A stretch of DNA of 64,000 bases from Panicum virgatum (Eukaryota; Streptophyta; Magnoliopsida; Poales; Poaceae). The notes beneath the pieces were generated by a model. It saw only the letters and a list, made by a program, of their open reading frames with translations. It had not been told where the DNA came from and made no database searches. The DNA is taken from NCBI RefSeq assembly GCF_016808335.1, contig NC_053141.1, positions 6,254,711 to 6,318,710 on the forward strand. The letters are read 5' to 3'. Numbering within the stretch: the stretch's first letter is position 1; each line of letters starts with the position of its first letter. The translations under genes were made by a program, and so were the position numbers. Shown here one piece after another: positions 48,587 to 59,430 of the stretch.

Positions 48587-50160
48587 CTATACCGGCTGAT
48601 CGTACCGCGCAGGTGCAGGGGAAGGCACCAGGGCCGCGCGTGGCGCAGCGGGTGACACCGGGTCCGCGCGCGGCACGACCGGAGGTCCGGGGACCGCGCG
48701 TGGGGCGACTGCGGATACCGGGGCCGCGTTCGGCGCAGCAGGGATCACCGGAAACGGTGTCGTCGCACCGGGAAAACCTGCAGGAAAAGGACAGACAGGT
48801 AATGGTGGCTGAACCACCGGGTCAGTCGGAAACAGAGACTCCAGCTCGGGGTCAGGAGAAGGTGTAGAGGAGCTGGAGTAGGGGAAATCCGACTCGTCGA
48901 AGACGACGTGTCGGGAGATCAGGACGCGGCGAGTGGTGAGGTCAAAGCATCGGTACCCCTTGTGGTCAGGGGAGTACCGGAGGAACACACAACGAGTCGA
49001 GCGGGGCGCCAGCTTGTGAGGAGCTGTGGCGGAGGTGTTAGGGTAACACGCACACCCGAAGACCCGAAGGTGGTCGTAGCGAGGAGGGGTACCGAAGAGA
49101 GCGTGGTGTGGAGTGGGAGTAGGAGAAGCAGTGGACGGAAGGCGGTTGAGCAGGTAGGTGGCGGTGTGGAGGCTCTCAGCCCGGAAGCGCGGGGGGAGAG
49201 AAGCCTGGATCAGAAGGGTGCGCACGACGTCGTTCGTCGTGCGAATCATCCGCTCAGCTTTGCCGTTCTGAGGAGAGGTATACAGACAAGACATATGTAG
49301 CTGAACACCCCGAGACAAGAAGAAAGACCGGGAAGTGGAGTTATCGAACTCCCTCCCGTTGTCGCACTGCACGGCCTTAACGGTGAGGCCGAACTGAGTG
49401 GACACCCAGGCAAAGAAGTGGAGGAGGGTGGGGAAGGTCTCAGACTTGGCACGCAAAGGAAACGTCCAAGAGTAGTGCGAGAAGTCGTCGACCACCACCA
49501 GATAGTACTTGTAGCCAGAGAGGCTGAGTACAGGGGAGGTCCACAGGTCACAGTGAACAAGGTCGAATGCATGCGTCGCATGCGAAGAAGAAGAGGAAAA
49601 AGGAAGTCGAACATGACGACCGAGCTGGCACGCATGGCAGAGGGGCTGAGCAGGAGCCCTAGTACCAGGAACATCGGTACTACGACCGAGCTGAGCCAGA
49701 ACGTCGCGGCCAGGGTGACCAAGACGACGGTGCCAAGTGGTGGAAGACGGGGTCGCGGCAAAAGCGGCAGACCAAGACGGCCAGGGCGAAGAGGAAGACG
49801 AGAGTGGTGCAGCGGAAGAAGGAAGGCGAAGGGTGTAAAGGGGCCCCGTGCTGTCACACCGGAGTAGTGGACGCCGGGAGGCCGAATCCTTTACAGTGAG
49901 GCCAGAAGAATCAAACTCGATGGAACAAGAATTGTTAGCTGTAAACTGACGAATGGAAAGAAGGTTATGAATCATCTGAGGAGCAACAAGGACATTGGGA
50001 AGACGAAAAGAGCCAGGAGCAGAACCCACGGCGGTGACAGGAAGACAAGATCCGTCACCAACCATGATGGAAGAAGGACAAGAGGGGTGTGGGGGTCGGA
50101 CAGAAGAGAGAATACCGGCATGTGGGGTGGTGTGGAAGGAGGCACCCGAGTCGGCGATCC
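48587..50160 (-). pseudogene. E protease and integrase
   Basis: Protease motif WIADSGASFHTT starts near 50160. GAG-pre-integrase (WHRRLGHPGRDVL) and zinc CHACQLG follow. The integrase core has D in VHCDLWTSP, D in QCDNGREF and E in GKAERMIRTTND. The frame is continuous from 51181 to 48587. The Pro/Ala-rich tail before RT is variable in this family. Confidence 0.9.
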
Positions 50161-51567
50161 ACTCGGTGCTGACCGGCGGCGTCCGCCCCATGGCGCTTAA
50201 GGACTGCGCGAACAGGGGAGCAGCTCCGGCAGTAGCAGCACCGCCGAACGGCGCGGCCGCGGGGGGCATCCCGAACGCAGGCCACGCGGCGGCAAGGGAG
50301 GCAATGGCCCGCGCAGAGTCCCTCGGCGCGACAACCTGCGCGGCGTGCGCAGCGGCGAGGGAGGCAGCGGCCCGCGCGGCCTGCGCGGTGTGCGCGGCGG
50401 GCGCGACGGCGGCCACAAAGGCGGCGGCGGCGGCCAGGTCTGCGGGCGCGATGGCCTGAGCCTGCGCGGCGGGCGCGATGGCGGCCTGCGCGTTGGGCGC
50501 GATGGCCCGCGCGGCATGCGCGGCGGCGAGGGAGGCGGCAGCGGCGGCGGCGTGGGCCGTGGATCCAGCGGCAGGGGCAGGCCCAGCTCGCAGCACAGCA
50601 GCCGCAGGGGTTGCTAGGTCTGCGCCGCGCCACGCCCCCGTGGGTCCGCCTAGGACGGCTGGAGGAGCGCCAGAGATCAGCCCGGCAGCGCCAGAGACGT
50701 GCCAGGGCAGAGAGGCGGCACGCTGGGTAGCAGCAAGGGTGCTCTGGGCGGCGGCCGTAGCTGTGGCAGCCTCGGTCGTGGGCCGCTGCGTCCCAGGCTG
50801 CAGCTGCAGCGCCTGCGAGGCAGTGTCCTGCTGCAGGGGAGGTTCCTGCGCGGCAGCGCTAGGCTGCAGGAGAGGGGCGCTCCCTTCCGCGCCGAGGGGA
50901 GGTGCCTGCGCGGCGGCGCTCGGCTGCAGGAGAGGGGCCTGGGCGGCGGCGCTCCCCCCCGCGCCCGCAGACCCCCCACGCCGGCACCCCCGACGGCGGC
51001 GGCAGGAGCAGCAGCTGCCGGATCCGGCAGGGGCGCACCATCCGGCAGCGGCTGTGAGGCGACGAGGGCGATGGCGCGGCTCCCGGCACCCACGCCCGCG
51101 CCAGCTGCTGCAGCGCCGGCGGCGGCGGGCTGCAGGACGGCAGCGGGCTGGATCTGCAGCCAGGAAGTCGCAGCGGTCCATGCAGGGGAGGCGGCGGCGC
51201 CAACAGAGCTCGGCGCGGCAGCAGAGGAAGGGGAGGGAAGGGGAGGGAAGGAGGAAGGGGGGAGGAGGGACGGCGCCGGCGGCCGGCGGCCGGCCATGCC
51301 AGCCAGCGGCGCGAGGGGGGCCGCGGTGCCTGCGGCGGAGGCGCCCGCGGCACCTGCGCGCGCAGCACCAGCTCCCATGGCGGAAGCAGCAGGTAGAGGG
51401 AGGGAAGGGGAGAGGGGAAGGGCCGTCGGCCAGCCGGCCATGGGGCCAGCGGCGGCGCCGGGAAAGGGAGCAGCAGCAAGGGGAGGAAGGGAAGGAGGCG
51501 CCGGTGGCCAGCCAGCCATGGGGCGGCGGCGGCGGCTAGAGGAAGGAGAAGCTAGCTGATTATACCA
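50161..51567 (-). other. E low-complexity region in place of gag
   Basis: Very GC-rich. The frame joined to the protease is mostly Ala with repeats such as AAASLAAAHAA. A second frame from ATG near 51520 (MAGWPPAPPSLP, repeated as MAGWPTALPLSP) is also Ala/Pro-rich. Neither shows a copia gag (UBN2) domain or CCHC knuckle. Long plus-strand frames here are shadows of the composition. Confidence 0.7.
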
Positions 51568-51675
51568 TGTAAAGGAGAGGATAGGAGAGAATAGTGGCTT
51601 GTATTCCTCCAAAACCTAGAAGGTTGGGATATATAGTTCCTATACATGGGCCTCTGGATGGAATATACTCCAACA
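51568..51675 (-). repeat. E 5' LTR (108 bp)
   Basis: Nearly identical to 46458-46583 apart from the 18-bp length difference. It is followed by target copy ATTTG. Confidence 0.9.
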
Positions 51676-51683
51676 ATTTGGGT

Positions 51684-52075
51684 ATATAATAAAATAGGAC
51701 ATGAGTTACTTTCGAAACTATAACAAAATTTTGCCAATACTTAGCAGTAAGCACTCAAGTATCCCATCACTTATCTCAGCCTACACCAAGGGGACTCTAC
51801 AGAACTTGCAAGCACGAGTAACTCCTACTGAAGGAGGTTTGAAAATATATCCTACAAGGATAACGGCTCTCCACCTTAGATACTCCATCTGCCATGTTCA
51901 ACTTCCTACATAAAACATAAGTTGTAACTGTAATATGGCATAATCGAACTGAAAATTGTGCCATCCTTTAAACTATCCCCACTAGAAACAATCATTATTA
52001 GTTATACTTGTATTTTCAGAGCATGATGGTGTTCATATATAACAGCATATCTACGGAAGTTAAAAAAATAAGTAC
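51684..52075. other. Putative host intron, no feature
   Basis: AT-rich DNA with no domain, repeat or RNA gene that I can support. Confidence 0.4.
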
Positions 52076-52135
52076 CTAAATCTCTGTGGCTTTGAGGTCC
52101 TCCATCAGGGCGAACTGCGATGTCGGTATTGCCAT
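52076..52135 (-). CDS. Putative 60-nt internal exon of a host gene
   Basis: On the minus strand CTCTTGTTTCCAG precedes it and GTACTT follows. One frame is open (GNTDIAVRPDGGPQSHRDL) and joins in phase with the exon at 45733-45767. It does not join in phase to the first exon at 56795-56898, so an exon is missing between or that exon belongs elsewhere. No family recognised. Confidence 0.33.
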   Translation of the reverse strand: MAIPTSQFALMEDLKATEI

Positions 52136-52338
52136 CTGGAAACAAGAGGGGCAAAAATACAATGGGGTTGAATCTCCAAGTAATGAAATGATCACTAGTC
52201 TGGTATACGAATAGTCCGACATGCTTTCACGAATTCATATGCGTAAAAGGTCCCATGGAAAAATTGATTTGTTCATTGAATCATTGTTCTATGAGGCAGG
52301 TACGCATGATGCATTTCAAAATTAATTAATCCCTAAGA
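52136..52338. other. Putative host intron left of element D
   Basis: AT-rich, no supported feature, ending at the target duplication of D. Confidence 0.35.
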
Positions 52339-52343
52339 ATCAA

Positions 52344-53419
52344 TGTCGTGGCTCTAGGAGGAGAGCCACAGTCGGGTGGCGTAATGCACCCGCCTAATAC
52401 CAGAGGGTGGTTACTCGGGGATACGCAAGCAATTCGTCAGATCTACTCATGAAGCAAGAACACATGAACACTCGGGGATTTTAGAGTGGTTCGGGCCGCC
52501 GGATCGTAATACCCTACGTCCACTGAGAGTTGTATTGCTCTTGTGTCTGTGGATGAGTCTATTCTCTGCCTCCCAGTCCTCTTTTGGACTTGAGTTCTTC
52601 TCTAACGGGCGTCTCCCTTTTATAGCGCAAGGGAGGCGCGTACACCGGTGTTGAACCCCGATAGGTGGGCCCAACGAGGATATATAGTATACCACGAAAA
52701 AGACATTAATAGTGCTTTGTGAGTCTCTTGCCGGATACGCTTCATCGCCCTTAGACTCTCGGACCGAGAGGGGTCTTCACCTGTCCCATCGGCAAGGTGC
52801 CCGTTGAGACGGTGTAGGTTGCGGCGTAGACCGTTGGGTCTACCGCGTAGGCGTTATGATACTCCGTCGTCGAGCTGTCGTGTCTAACTGGCGTTGCAGA
52901 CTGACGCGCGTGGCGTGGGTGGCGCCAGCGGCTGCACTGTGCACCTTGGTAACGCGCGATCAACAGTACAGCCTGGTAAAAGTCACCTCGGGCTCTGCTG
53001 TGGCAGAGCGCACTTAACACCTCCCGCATTGAATGCGGTAGGTGGGCGAGTCTTCCCGAGGAAGCCTCACAGCCGTGCGCATGTCTGCGCCTGCGGATAT
53101 GTGGCGGCTCCGGACCCCCCCCCCCCCCCAGGCGGGGTGTCTGTTCCCGTCCGCTGAGGAGTCCGGATAGTATATGGGGGTCCGGGACCCCGTAGGGGAT
53201 CCGGGGCCCCCGGCTGTTTTGGCTGAACACTCCCTTCTCCAGGACACGTGGCGTCACCGGACCCTTCCCTAGCAAGGGACTGGTCCGGGGCCGCTGGCCG
53301 GGTGAGAAGGGCTTCGGACCGCGAGGCTCCGGCTGCTCAGCCCTTTAGGGCGTAGTTACGGATAACTACGCGAGTCTTGACACAGCAAGAGGGGGTACCC
53401 TAGTCCAGAGGTACCGATA
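52344..53419 (-). repeat. D 3' LTR (1076 bp)
   Basis: Begins TGTCGTGG and ends ACCGATA, with CA changed to TA at the end. A minus-strand TATAAAAG is at 52617-52624. A poly-C tract lies near 53107-53121. Confidence 0.9.
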
Positions 53420-55346
53420 GTGGCCCCCGGGCCCACCTCGGGGGAGGTACGAACCCGCAGGTGGGGCCATTATTGTGATGTGTTCTGGCGCAACTTGGCT
53501 GTGTTGGCGTGCTCATGTCGCGAGCGGGTGCTCCGGACCCCCTAAAGGCCATAGCACTTGTTGCCAGGTTCAGGTACTATAGCGCTCTCCGCAGGGCGGC
53601 GAAGGTGCAGGCTTAGGATACGGAACCAAGCTAAGCGGCTGCACGGACCTCGAACCTGCCCAGGGAGCAAGCACCACTTCCCCGGACCCGGCTCCAGGCG
53701 ACCGTGGTGAGCGGTCTCCGCCGGAGCGGGCCACCGGAGTGGACTTGAGCTACCGTGGCGAGCGGTCTCCGCCGGAGCGGGCCACCGGAGTGGACTTGAG
53801 CGACCGTGGCGAGCGGTCTCCGCCGAAGCGGGCCACCGGAGTGGACTTGAGCAACCGTGGCGAGCAGTCTCCGCTGGAGCAGGCCACCGCAGTGGACTTT
53901 GAGCTGTTGCCATCGATCCACCGAGATACGTTACCGGACCTTGTAGTGGAGCATAGAAAACCACGCCTTATACTAAAAAGGAGTCCGGACCTCTAGACAC
54001 GGCTGCCTCGGATGCTAGGGTACTCGTAACAGGGAAGTGAAGTGCGTAGGCTTAGGGTACATTACCAGGCTAAGCGGCTACGCAGAACTCCTCCACCCCA
54101 GGATACAAGCACCACTTCTCCGGAGCAGGTCCCTAGGGGGTTCGGGCCGCCTTCCAGCTAGAAGGGGTGTCCCAACCTGACCACAAGCCAGCAACTCGAT
54201 TTGGATCATTAGCAACAAAAGAAGAAACTCCGTTCGGGAGGAGGAAACATGCAAGCTGAACGGACAAGTGCTATTAAGTTAATGTAAAGATAGGACTGAG
54301 AAAGCAAATCTCCTTCATTACTTGATTCGTGGTGTACATCAGATGTCGGGATTACGAGGGCGGACCTCTACCACTCTGGACCACTTGCTGGTGTCGCCTG
54401 TTTGTGCGATGAAGCCAGAGGTCAGGTATACAAGGGCGGACCTTTACCGCTCTGGACCACACATAGGCACCACATCATCACAAAGGAGAAACACACTCAA
54501 TCTTATCTAGTGGTAACCTACAGCCGTCGCATCGTACGGCATGCACGTTCCTGGCAGGAGTGGAACTGCCACCTTGGGGGTTCCTCTCAGTCGTTGGGGA
54601 CGAAGGCGCCCTAGACGGGCCTATACAGCATCATCCAGCATCACCTCGGGAGCTTGCAGGGCCCTCCTCAGCACAAGAGCTGTTTCATGCTCAGATAGCA
54701 TGAGAACAACTTCTTTGGCTTTGAATGGGAGTGGCCCTACCGTTGCCAGCTGCCGTCGGAAGCCAGCTTGTCACCCTGGCGCAGCGGAAGGACGGGTGCT
54801 CGTTTGGACGAGCACGGAGCGTGGAGAAGGGCGGTCATTCGCCGGCTCCACCTTGGTGCTGGCACAGGGCCCCCGCACTTTGCGGTGGAGGTCGACGCCT
54901 GTCTGCAGCAGCTCCAAGGGAGGCTTGAGCCGGGCGAGGGAGAAAGCGACAGACATCCTTCCCGAGCCACAGCCGTCGGCTCCAGGCCCCATTTTGAGAG
55001 GAAACCTTGAGCCGACGCCGTGCCGTCGCAGGGGATCCCTGGTGGTTGCTTGAGAGAAAACCTTGAGCCGACGCTAAGGTGTCGCAGGGTGACGCGCAGC
55101 AGGCGTCGCCCCTGCCGCCACCGTGCCGGCTCTGAGGTGTCGTAGTGGCGACGCACAGCAGGCGCCGCTGCCGTGCGCCACCGCACCGAGGACACTGCTG
55201 CTTCGGTGTTAGGACATGCGGCGTAGGTGACGCCGTGCCACTCTTCATCTTCTCACCGTCGTTGCAGAGGATGAGCTCAACCTCAGAAGCCAGGAGGTGA
55301 GCGAAGATCTGGCCAACGCTTGCGCGTCCCCACGGACAGCGCCAGA
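53420..55346. other. D internal region without coding domains
   Basis: It begins with the GC-rich tract shared with A and ends with CCCCACGGACAGCGCCAGA, whose minus strand (TCTGGCGCTGTCCGTGGGG) is a candidate primer site unlike A's. It holds four 51-bp repeats (53701-53904), the GGCGGACCT block twice (54358-54450), and a direct repeat of about 45 bp (AACCTTGAGCCGACGC) at about 55000 and 55055. Frames of up to 170 codons have no recognisable domain. Confidence 0.75.
53701..53904. repeat. Four 51-bp tandem repeats in D
   Basis: Units start at 53701, 53752, 53803 and 53854 (ACCGTGG...GAGC). The period is a multiple of three, so long frames run through on both strands, but no start, domain or conservation supports a protein. 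Confidence 0.92.
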
Positions 55347-56415
55347 TGTCGAGGCTCTAGGAGGAGGGCCACAGCCGGGTGGCGTAATACACCCGCCAAA
55401 TCCCAGAGGGTGGTTACTCGGGGATACGCAAACAATTCGTTAGATCTACTCATGAAGCAAGAACACATGAACACTCGGGGATTTTAGAGTGGTTCGGGCC
55501 GCCGGAGCGTAATACCCTACGTCCACTGAGAGTTGTATTGCTCTTGTGTATGTGGATGTGTCTATCCTCTGCCTCACAGTCCTCTTTTGGACTTGAGTTC
55601 TTCTCTAACGGGTGTCTCTCTTTTATAGCGCAAGGGAGGCGCGTACACCGGTGTTGGACCCCGACAGGTGGGCCCAACGAGGATATATAGTATACCACGA
55701 AAAAGACATTAATAGTGATTTGTGAGTCTCTTGCCGGATACACTTCATCGCCTTGTAGACTCTCTGACCGAGAGGGGTCTTCACCTGTCCCATCGGCAAG
55801 GTGCCCGTTGAGGTGGTGTAGGTTGCGGCGTAGACTGTTGGGTCTACCGTGTAGGCGTTATGATACTCCGTCGCCGAGCTGTCGTGTCTAACTGGCATTG
55901 CAGACTGACGCGCGTGGTGTGGGTGGCGCCAGTGGCTGCACTGTGCGCCTTGGTAACGCGCGATCAACAGTACAGCCTGGCAAAAGTCACCTCGGGCTCT
56001 GCTGTGGCAGAGCGCACTTAACGCCTCCCGCATTGAATGCGGTAGGTGGGCGAGTCTTCCCGAGGAAGTCTCACAGCCGTGCACGTGCCTGCGCCTGCGG
56101 ATACGTGGCGGCTCCGGACCCCCCCCCCCAAGCGGGGTGTCTGTTCCCTTCCGCTGAGGGATCCGAATAGTATATGGGGTCCGGGACCCCGTTGGGGTCC
56201 GGGTCCCCGGCCGTTTTGGCTGATCGCTCCCTTCTCCGGGACACGTGGCGTCACCGGACCCTTCCCTAGCAAGGGACGGGTCCGGGGCCGCTGGCCGGGT
56301 GAGAAGGACTTCAGACCGCGAGAGTCCGGCTGCTCACCCTTTATGGCGTAGTTACGGATAACTACGCGAATCTTGATATTGTAAGAGGGGATACCCTAGT
56401 CCAGTGGTACCGACA
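55347..56415 (-). repeat. D 5' LTR (1069 bp)
   Basis: Begins TGTCGAGG and ends GTACCGACA. A minus-strand TATAAAAG lies at about 55620-55627. Confidence 0.9.
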
Positions 56416-56420
56416 ATCAA

Positions 56421-56794
56421 TATATTTTTCAAAAGAAAAATAGAAATAAAGAGATAACTGGAAAACTTACATAAAACAGCATTGAATATATAAACCAAAA
56501 TTGAGTACTCAAAATGAGAAAACCACTTTATATAAAAGCATATACTAGCACTAAGTCAGACCTACCAATTTTGGAGAAAAAAAAAACACAAGTAACTGAT
56601 GAATCGAACAAGAACAAGCAACATGCCTCCATCACCACACATTTCTAGCACACGAGAGCATTTTGGCTCCATACTTTTGGTCAAATTGAGAAGAAAGAAG
56701 CATGCTAGTCTTCCCCTTTACCCCCAGAAATCTTCTGTTCCTTGAATCGCCATCCTCAAGAAGCTACATGGCCTCCAGAGATTTTGTGTCTTAC
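56421..56794. other. Putative first intron of the host gene
   Basis: AT-rich DNA between D's target duplication and the donor at 56794. No clear exon or repeat. Confidence 0.35.
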
Positions 56795-56898
56795 CTGAGC
56801 TTCCTCTCTGCTATAGTGCTATCAAACTCCTCACCGTGCGAGATGAAATAGAGGAGAGGGGCCAGGGCAGTGTCTTCCCGCGTGAGGAGACGGATCAT
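56795..56898 (-). CDS. Putative first coding exon of a host gene
   Basis: On the minus strand ATG at 56898 opens 34 codons (MIRLLTREDTALAPLLYF, then ISHGEEFDSTIAERKL) ending at AG|GTAAGA, a strong donor. Upstream DNA (56899-57052) is CG-rich like a grass 5' end. Two overlapping minus-strand frames of 73 and 106 codons are less convincing because neither continues to the donor. The protein is not recognised. The exon ends in phase 2, which does not fit the exon at 52076-52135 directly. Confidence 0.38.
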
Positions 56899-57486
56899 GG
56901 GGAGGAGGCGGCGGGGGCGTGCGAGCAAGGAGGCAGAGGAGGCAGCGGCGGCGCAAGCGAGGAGGACTGGAGGAGGAGGCGGCGGCGGCGGCGGCGAGGA
57001 GGATAGATTGCGGGCCGCGAAACGTCACGCTGGGGAAAACACGGGGGAGCATTGCCTGTGGGCTTCCCGGCCCAGGGAAAACACCGGGAACCCAGTGGGG
57101 TTAAGAATTTCCAAACGAACCTGGCAAATGGCTTCTCCACATAATATGCACGAGATGTAAATTTTTCTTCCATCAAATAATGATAGTATTTATTTTCCTT
57201 CAAGTTTTTTCCCATGAAACAATAATGTCAATTATCATCCTTTCAAAATAAATAATGACGTGAATTATGGATGAATGCATGTGCAAAAAAAAGTAAAGTT
57301 TGTGTCAAAAAAAATAATGCGCTAGTATAAGAGGTGGGTATAGGAACTCGTCGATGTAAAAAGTATTAGGATTTTGATGGAAACATTTTTCTTCTATCAA
57401 TTTTGTAGGTCTACACCCCCTTTCGTCGAACTTTTGAGTTTTAGTTATTTCAACTTTTATAGTATAGATATATTTATGGTATAGAT
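56899..57486. other. GC-rich 5' region, then AT-rich spacer
   Basis: 56899-57060 is CCG/CTC-rich, typical of a grass gene's 5' UTR and promoter edge. From 57110 the DNA becomes AT-rich with no supported gene. 57473-57486 is the left target copy of the SINE. Confidence 0.4.
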
Positions 57487-57800
57487 TTTTTTAAGTACAC
57501 AGTACAACGCAGACGCTTACAACACCCACGCATACTCACCCCGATGAACACACGTACACAAACCCTATCCCTATGAGCACCTCCGAAGGACTGGACCGGC
57601 AGATCTGGAGATTTCCGAAGTCACCATTGTCACCTCGTTGTCGACGGAAACATCGCTTACCACTTAAAGCATAACGCCGGAAAATTCTGGAATAAATTCA
57701 GAAAAGTGCGAGCACTCGTGCCAAGTCGAGAATTTGAATCCAGATAGACAGGTTCCACCACAAGAGACCTAACCAACTGATCTATGATGATCAGTTCGCA
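57487..57800 (-). mobile_element. tRNA-derived grass SINE (314 bp)
   Basis: On the minus strand it starts TGCGAACTGATCATC, has an A-box-like TAGATCAGTTGGTTAGG and a B-box-like GGATTCAAATTC, and ends in a run of A. Target duplications of 14 bp flank it (TTTATGGTATAGAT at 57473-57486, TTTATGATATAGAT at 57801-57814, one mismatch). The body resembles the common grass SINE with GGAGGTGCTCATAGGG. Confidence 0.85.
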
Positions 57801-57929
57801 TTTATGATATAGATGAAGTGATGCTTTGGAAGATAAGTTGAAAATCAAAGGTCTAGGCCAGTATGATTATGCATCGCCCGTGTTACAGATTTAGGCCCTC
57901 CACAGTGTTATCTTTGAGCGATGCCCAAA

Positions 57930-58345
57930 ACCCCCTAAACTATGTTAGTTAGTTCATTTTACCCCATAATACAATTTGTTTTTTTTGTTATTCCATACAC
58001 AAGTTGAATTTTAATTTCAAATTTTGTAGGATAGTAGTGGACATCACAATGAATATTTAAAAAAAATTATAATTTTTTACCATTAGTTTTAATATAATTT
58101 TGAACTCCAATGATTAATTTATTGTTAAATATTCTAACCTATCAAAATAATGATAAAAATTATGATATATTTTTTCTTAATGTGTTATGTTGTGTACTAT
58201 TATCTTGTACAAATTCAATTTAAAACTCCACCTATGCATAGAGAAATGAAAAAGACAAATTTTATTAGGGGGTAATTTGAACCAAAAGGCATAGTTTGAG
58301 GGGTAAAATGAATCAAACGATAGTTTAGGGGGTTATTCAGACTTT
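57930..58345. repeat. Foldback (inverted-repeat) element
   Basis: AACCCCCTAAACTATG...TTCATTTTACCCC near 57930-57965 is inverted as GGGGTAAAATGAATC...ATAGTTTAGGGGGTT near 58299-58340. Further AGTTTGAGGGG-type units flank the right arm. The class is not determined and the exact ends and target copies are unclear. Confidence 0.6.
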
Positions 58346-58389
58346 GGCTATAGTTGAGGGGAGCAATCTAGACTTTTTGCTTTTCAATT

Positions 58390-59183
58390 TTTTCCTTCAT
58401 TTTTATTTATTCTTTTATATTTTGTTTGACAAACTTGTTAATCGTAGTTTTGAATTTATGTAAGTTGTGGACATGTTGTGTAGAGTTATTTAATAATTCA
58501 TTTTCATATACTTATGCAATTCATACAGGGAGGAGTAAAGAACAAGTTTGTGTAAAATATTGATAAATAATTAGTTCGAACAAGCATGTATACTTATAAA
58601 AAAAATTCATCTAACTCCATGTAAAAATATTTATTTACGTGTAACTAATTTGTTCGAAATATCAAATTATTTATTCATGTTTTAGATTAAATTGTTCTTC
58701 ATGTTGACTTGAATTTTCGTGATGCTTAATATTTTATTCATTATACATTATTATTGTTTTTTATGTTTGCTTTTTTGTTCATAAGAATAATTATTTATTC
58801 ATGCTCTTAAAATATTTGTTTCCAGTAGCTGAAACTAATTATTTAGTATTAAAAATATTTTTTCTAAAAATATCGTGCAAACATAGGCAAATGTGGCCTT
58901 ATTTTGAAAATCTTGTCCTATAAAAGATAATGATGCAATCCAAATTTAATTTGGATGCTCAGTTTAATATTTATAGCTTCTTTTATTTTGTAATTTGCAT
59001 GCACATAGGTGATGTCATTATAGCTATCTTTTTTTGTATGCATACAATCTTTCCACTTTAGCTGAAATCATCCATGTTAAACGCGGAAACAGTCTCGTAA
59101 TTGGGCTGACAACGGCCTATTTAATATCCTTCAAGCGATGGTTCCCGTAATTATCACCCGAAGCGACATATAGACGCACCGTC
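58390..59183. other. AT-rich spacer, nothing seen
   Basis: No gene, RNA or repeat structure supported. Confidence 0.5.
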
Positions 59184-59186
59184 TTA

Positions 59187-59427
59187 GGCCTTCTCCAACG
59201 GTATGAGCCAGTACCTAGCTCCACGCACTCTAAGAGACAACCCTTTCAATAATCTGGCTCTTAGCACATAGCTCATAACGTGAATAAGTCCACACTTCAT
59301 CCTGTTATAATCTCGAAGTTCGTGTATAAGACTATCTCTTAAACAAGAGATAGCTTTTCATTTTTGGCACTATTCATCGACTAAAAAATTATATGAGCCG
59401 GCTACTAGCCGGCCTTTGAAGGTGGCC
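59187..59427. mobile_element. Tourist-like MITE (241 bp)
   Basis: Ends GGCCTTCTCCAA and, inverted, GGCCACCTTCAA, flanked by TTA on both sides (59184-59186, 59428-59430), the target size of PIF/Harbinger elements. No coding capacity. The inverted repeats are short and imperfect. Confidence 0.55.
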
Positions 59428-59430
59428 TTA

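Larger units (their letters stand above)
46458..51675 (-). mobile_element. Element E: Ty1/copia retrotransposon (Ale/Retrofit-like), gag not recognisable
   Basis: Minus-strand element of 5.2 kb with very short LTRs (46458-46583, 126 bp; 51568-51675, 108 bp). Target copies are GTTTG (46453-46457) and ATTTG (51676-51680). The primer site next to the 5' LTR reads TGGTATAATCAG, partly like initiator-Met tRNA. Domain order is protease, integrase, RT, RNase H, the copia order. The region where gag should be is Ala/Pro-rich low-complexity sequence. Two TAG stops interrupt pol. Confidence 0.9.
52344..56415 (-). mobile_element. Element D: non-autonomous LTR element related to A (4.07 kb)
   Basis: LTRs 52344-53419 and 55347-56415 with perfect target duplications ATCAA (52339-52343 and 56416-56420). 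The LTRs share ends and long blocks with A's LTR, and the tract after the left LTR matches A at 177. The 1.9-kb internal part has no gag or pol domain, only repeat blocks related to A's 25.1-26.5 kb spacer. The minus orientation is inferred from the TATA boxes and from the G-rich tract after the left LTR. It would need proteins from an A-like element. Confidence 0.9.

Noticed and set aside
48587..49867. Plus-strand ORFs opposite copia integrase
   Set aside because: The minus strand has unambiguous integrase motifs; the others are antisense shadows.
50345..51559. Long plus-strand ORFs opposite the copia element (for example 50478-51539)
   Set aside because: They are Ala/Arg/Gly-rich shadows of a very GC-rich low-complexity region, without domains.
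53107..53121. Poly-C tracts here and near 46727 and 56119 as signals
   Set aside because: Simple homopolymers prone to slippage; no positional logic seen.
53701..53904. CRISPR-like array
   Set aside because: The 51-bp units are contiguous with no unique spacers, in a plant LTR element. It is a tandem repeat.
54541..55195. Protein-coding genes in D (170 and 152 codons on opposite strands)
   Set aside because: Overlapping frames in repeat-derived GC-rich DNA, no gag/pol or other domain.
57801..57900. tRNA gene at the SINE
   Set aside because: A- and B-box-like motifs belong to a tRNA-derived SINE with target duplications; no complete cloverleaf can be drawn.
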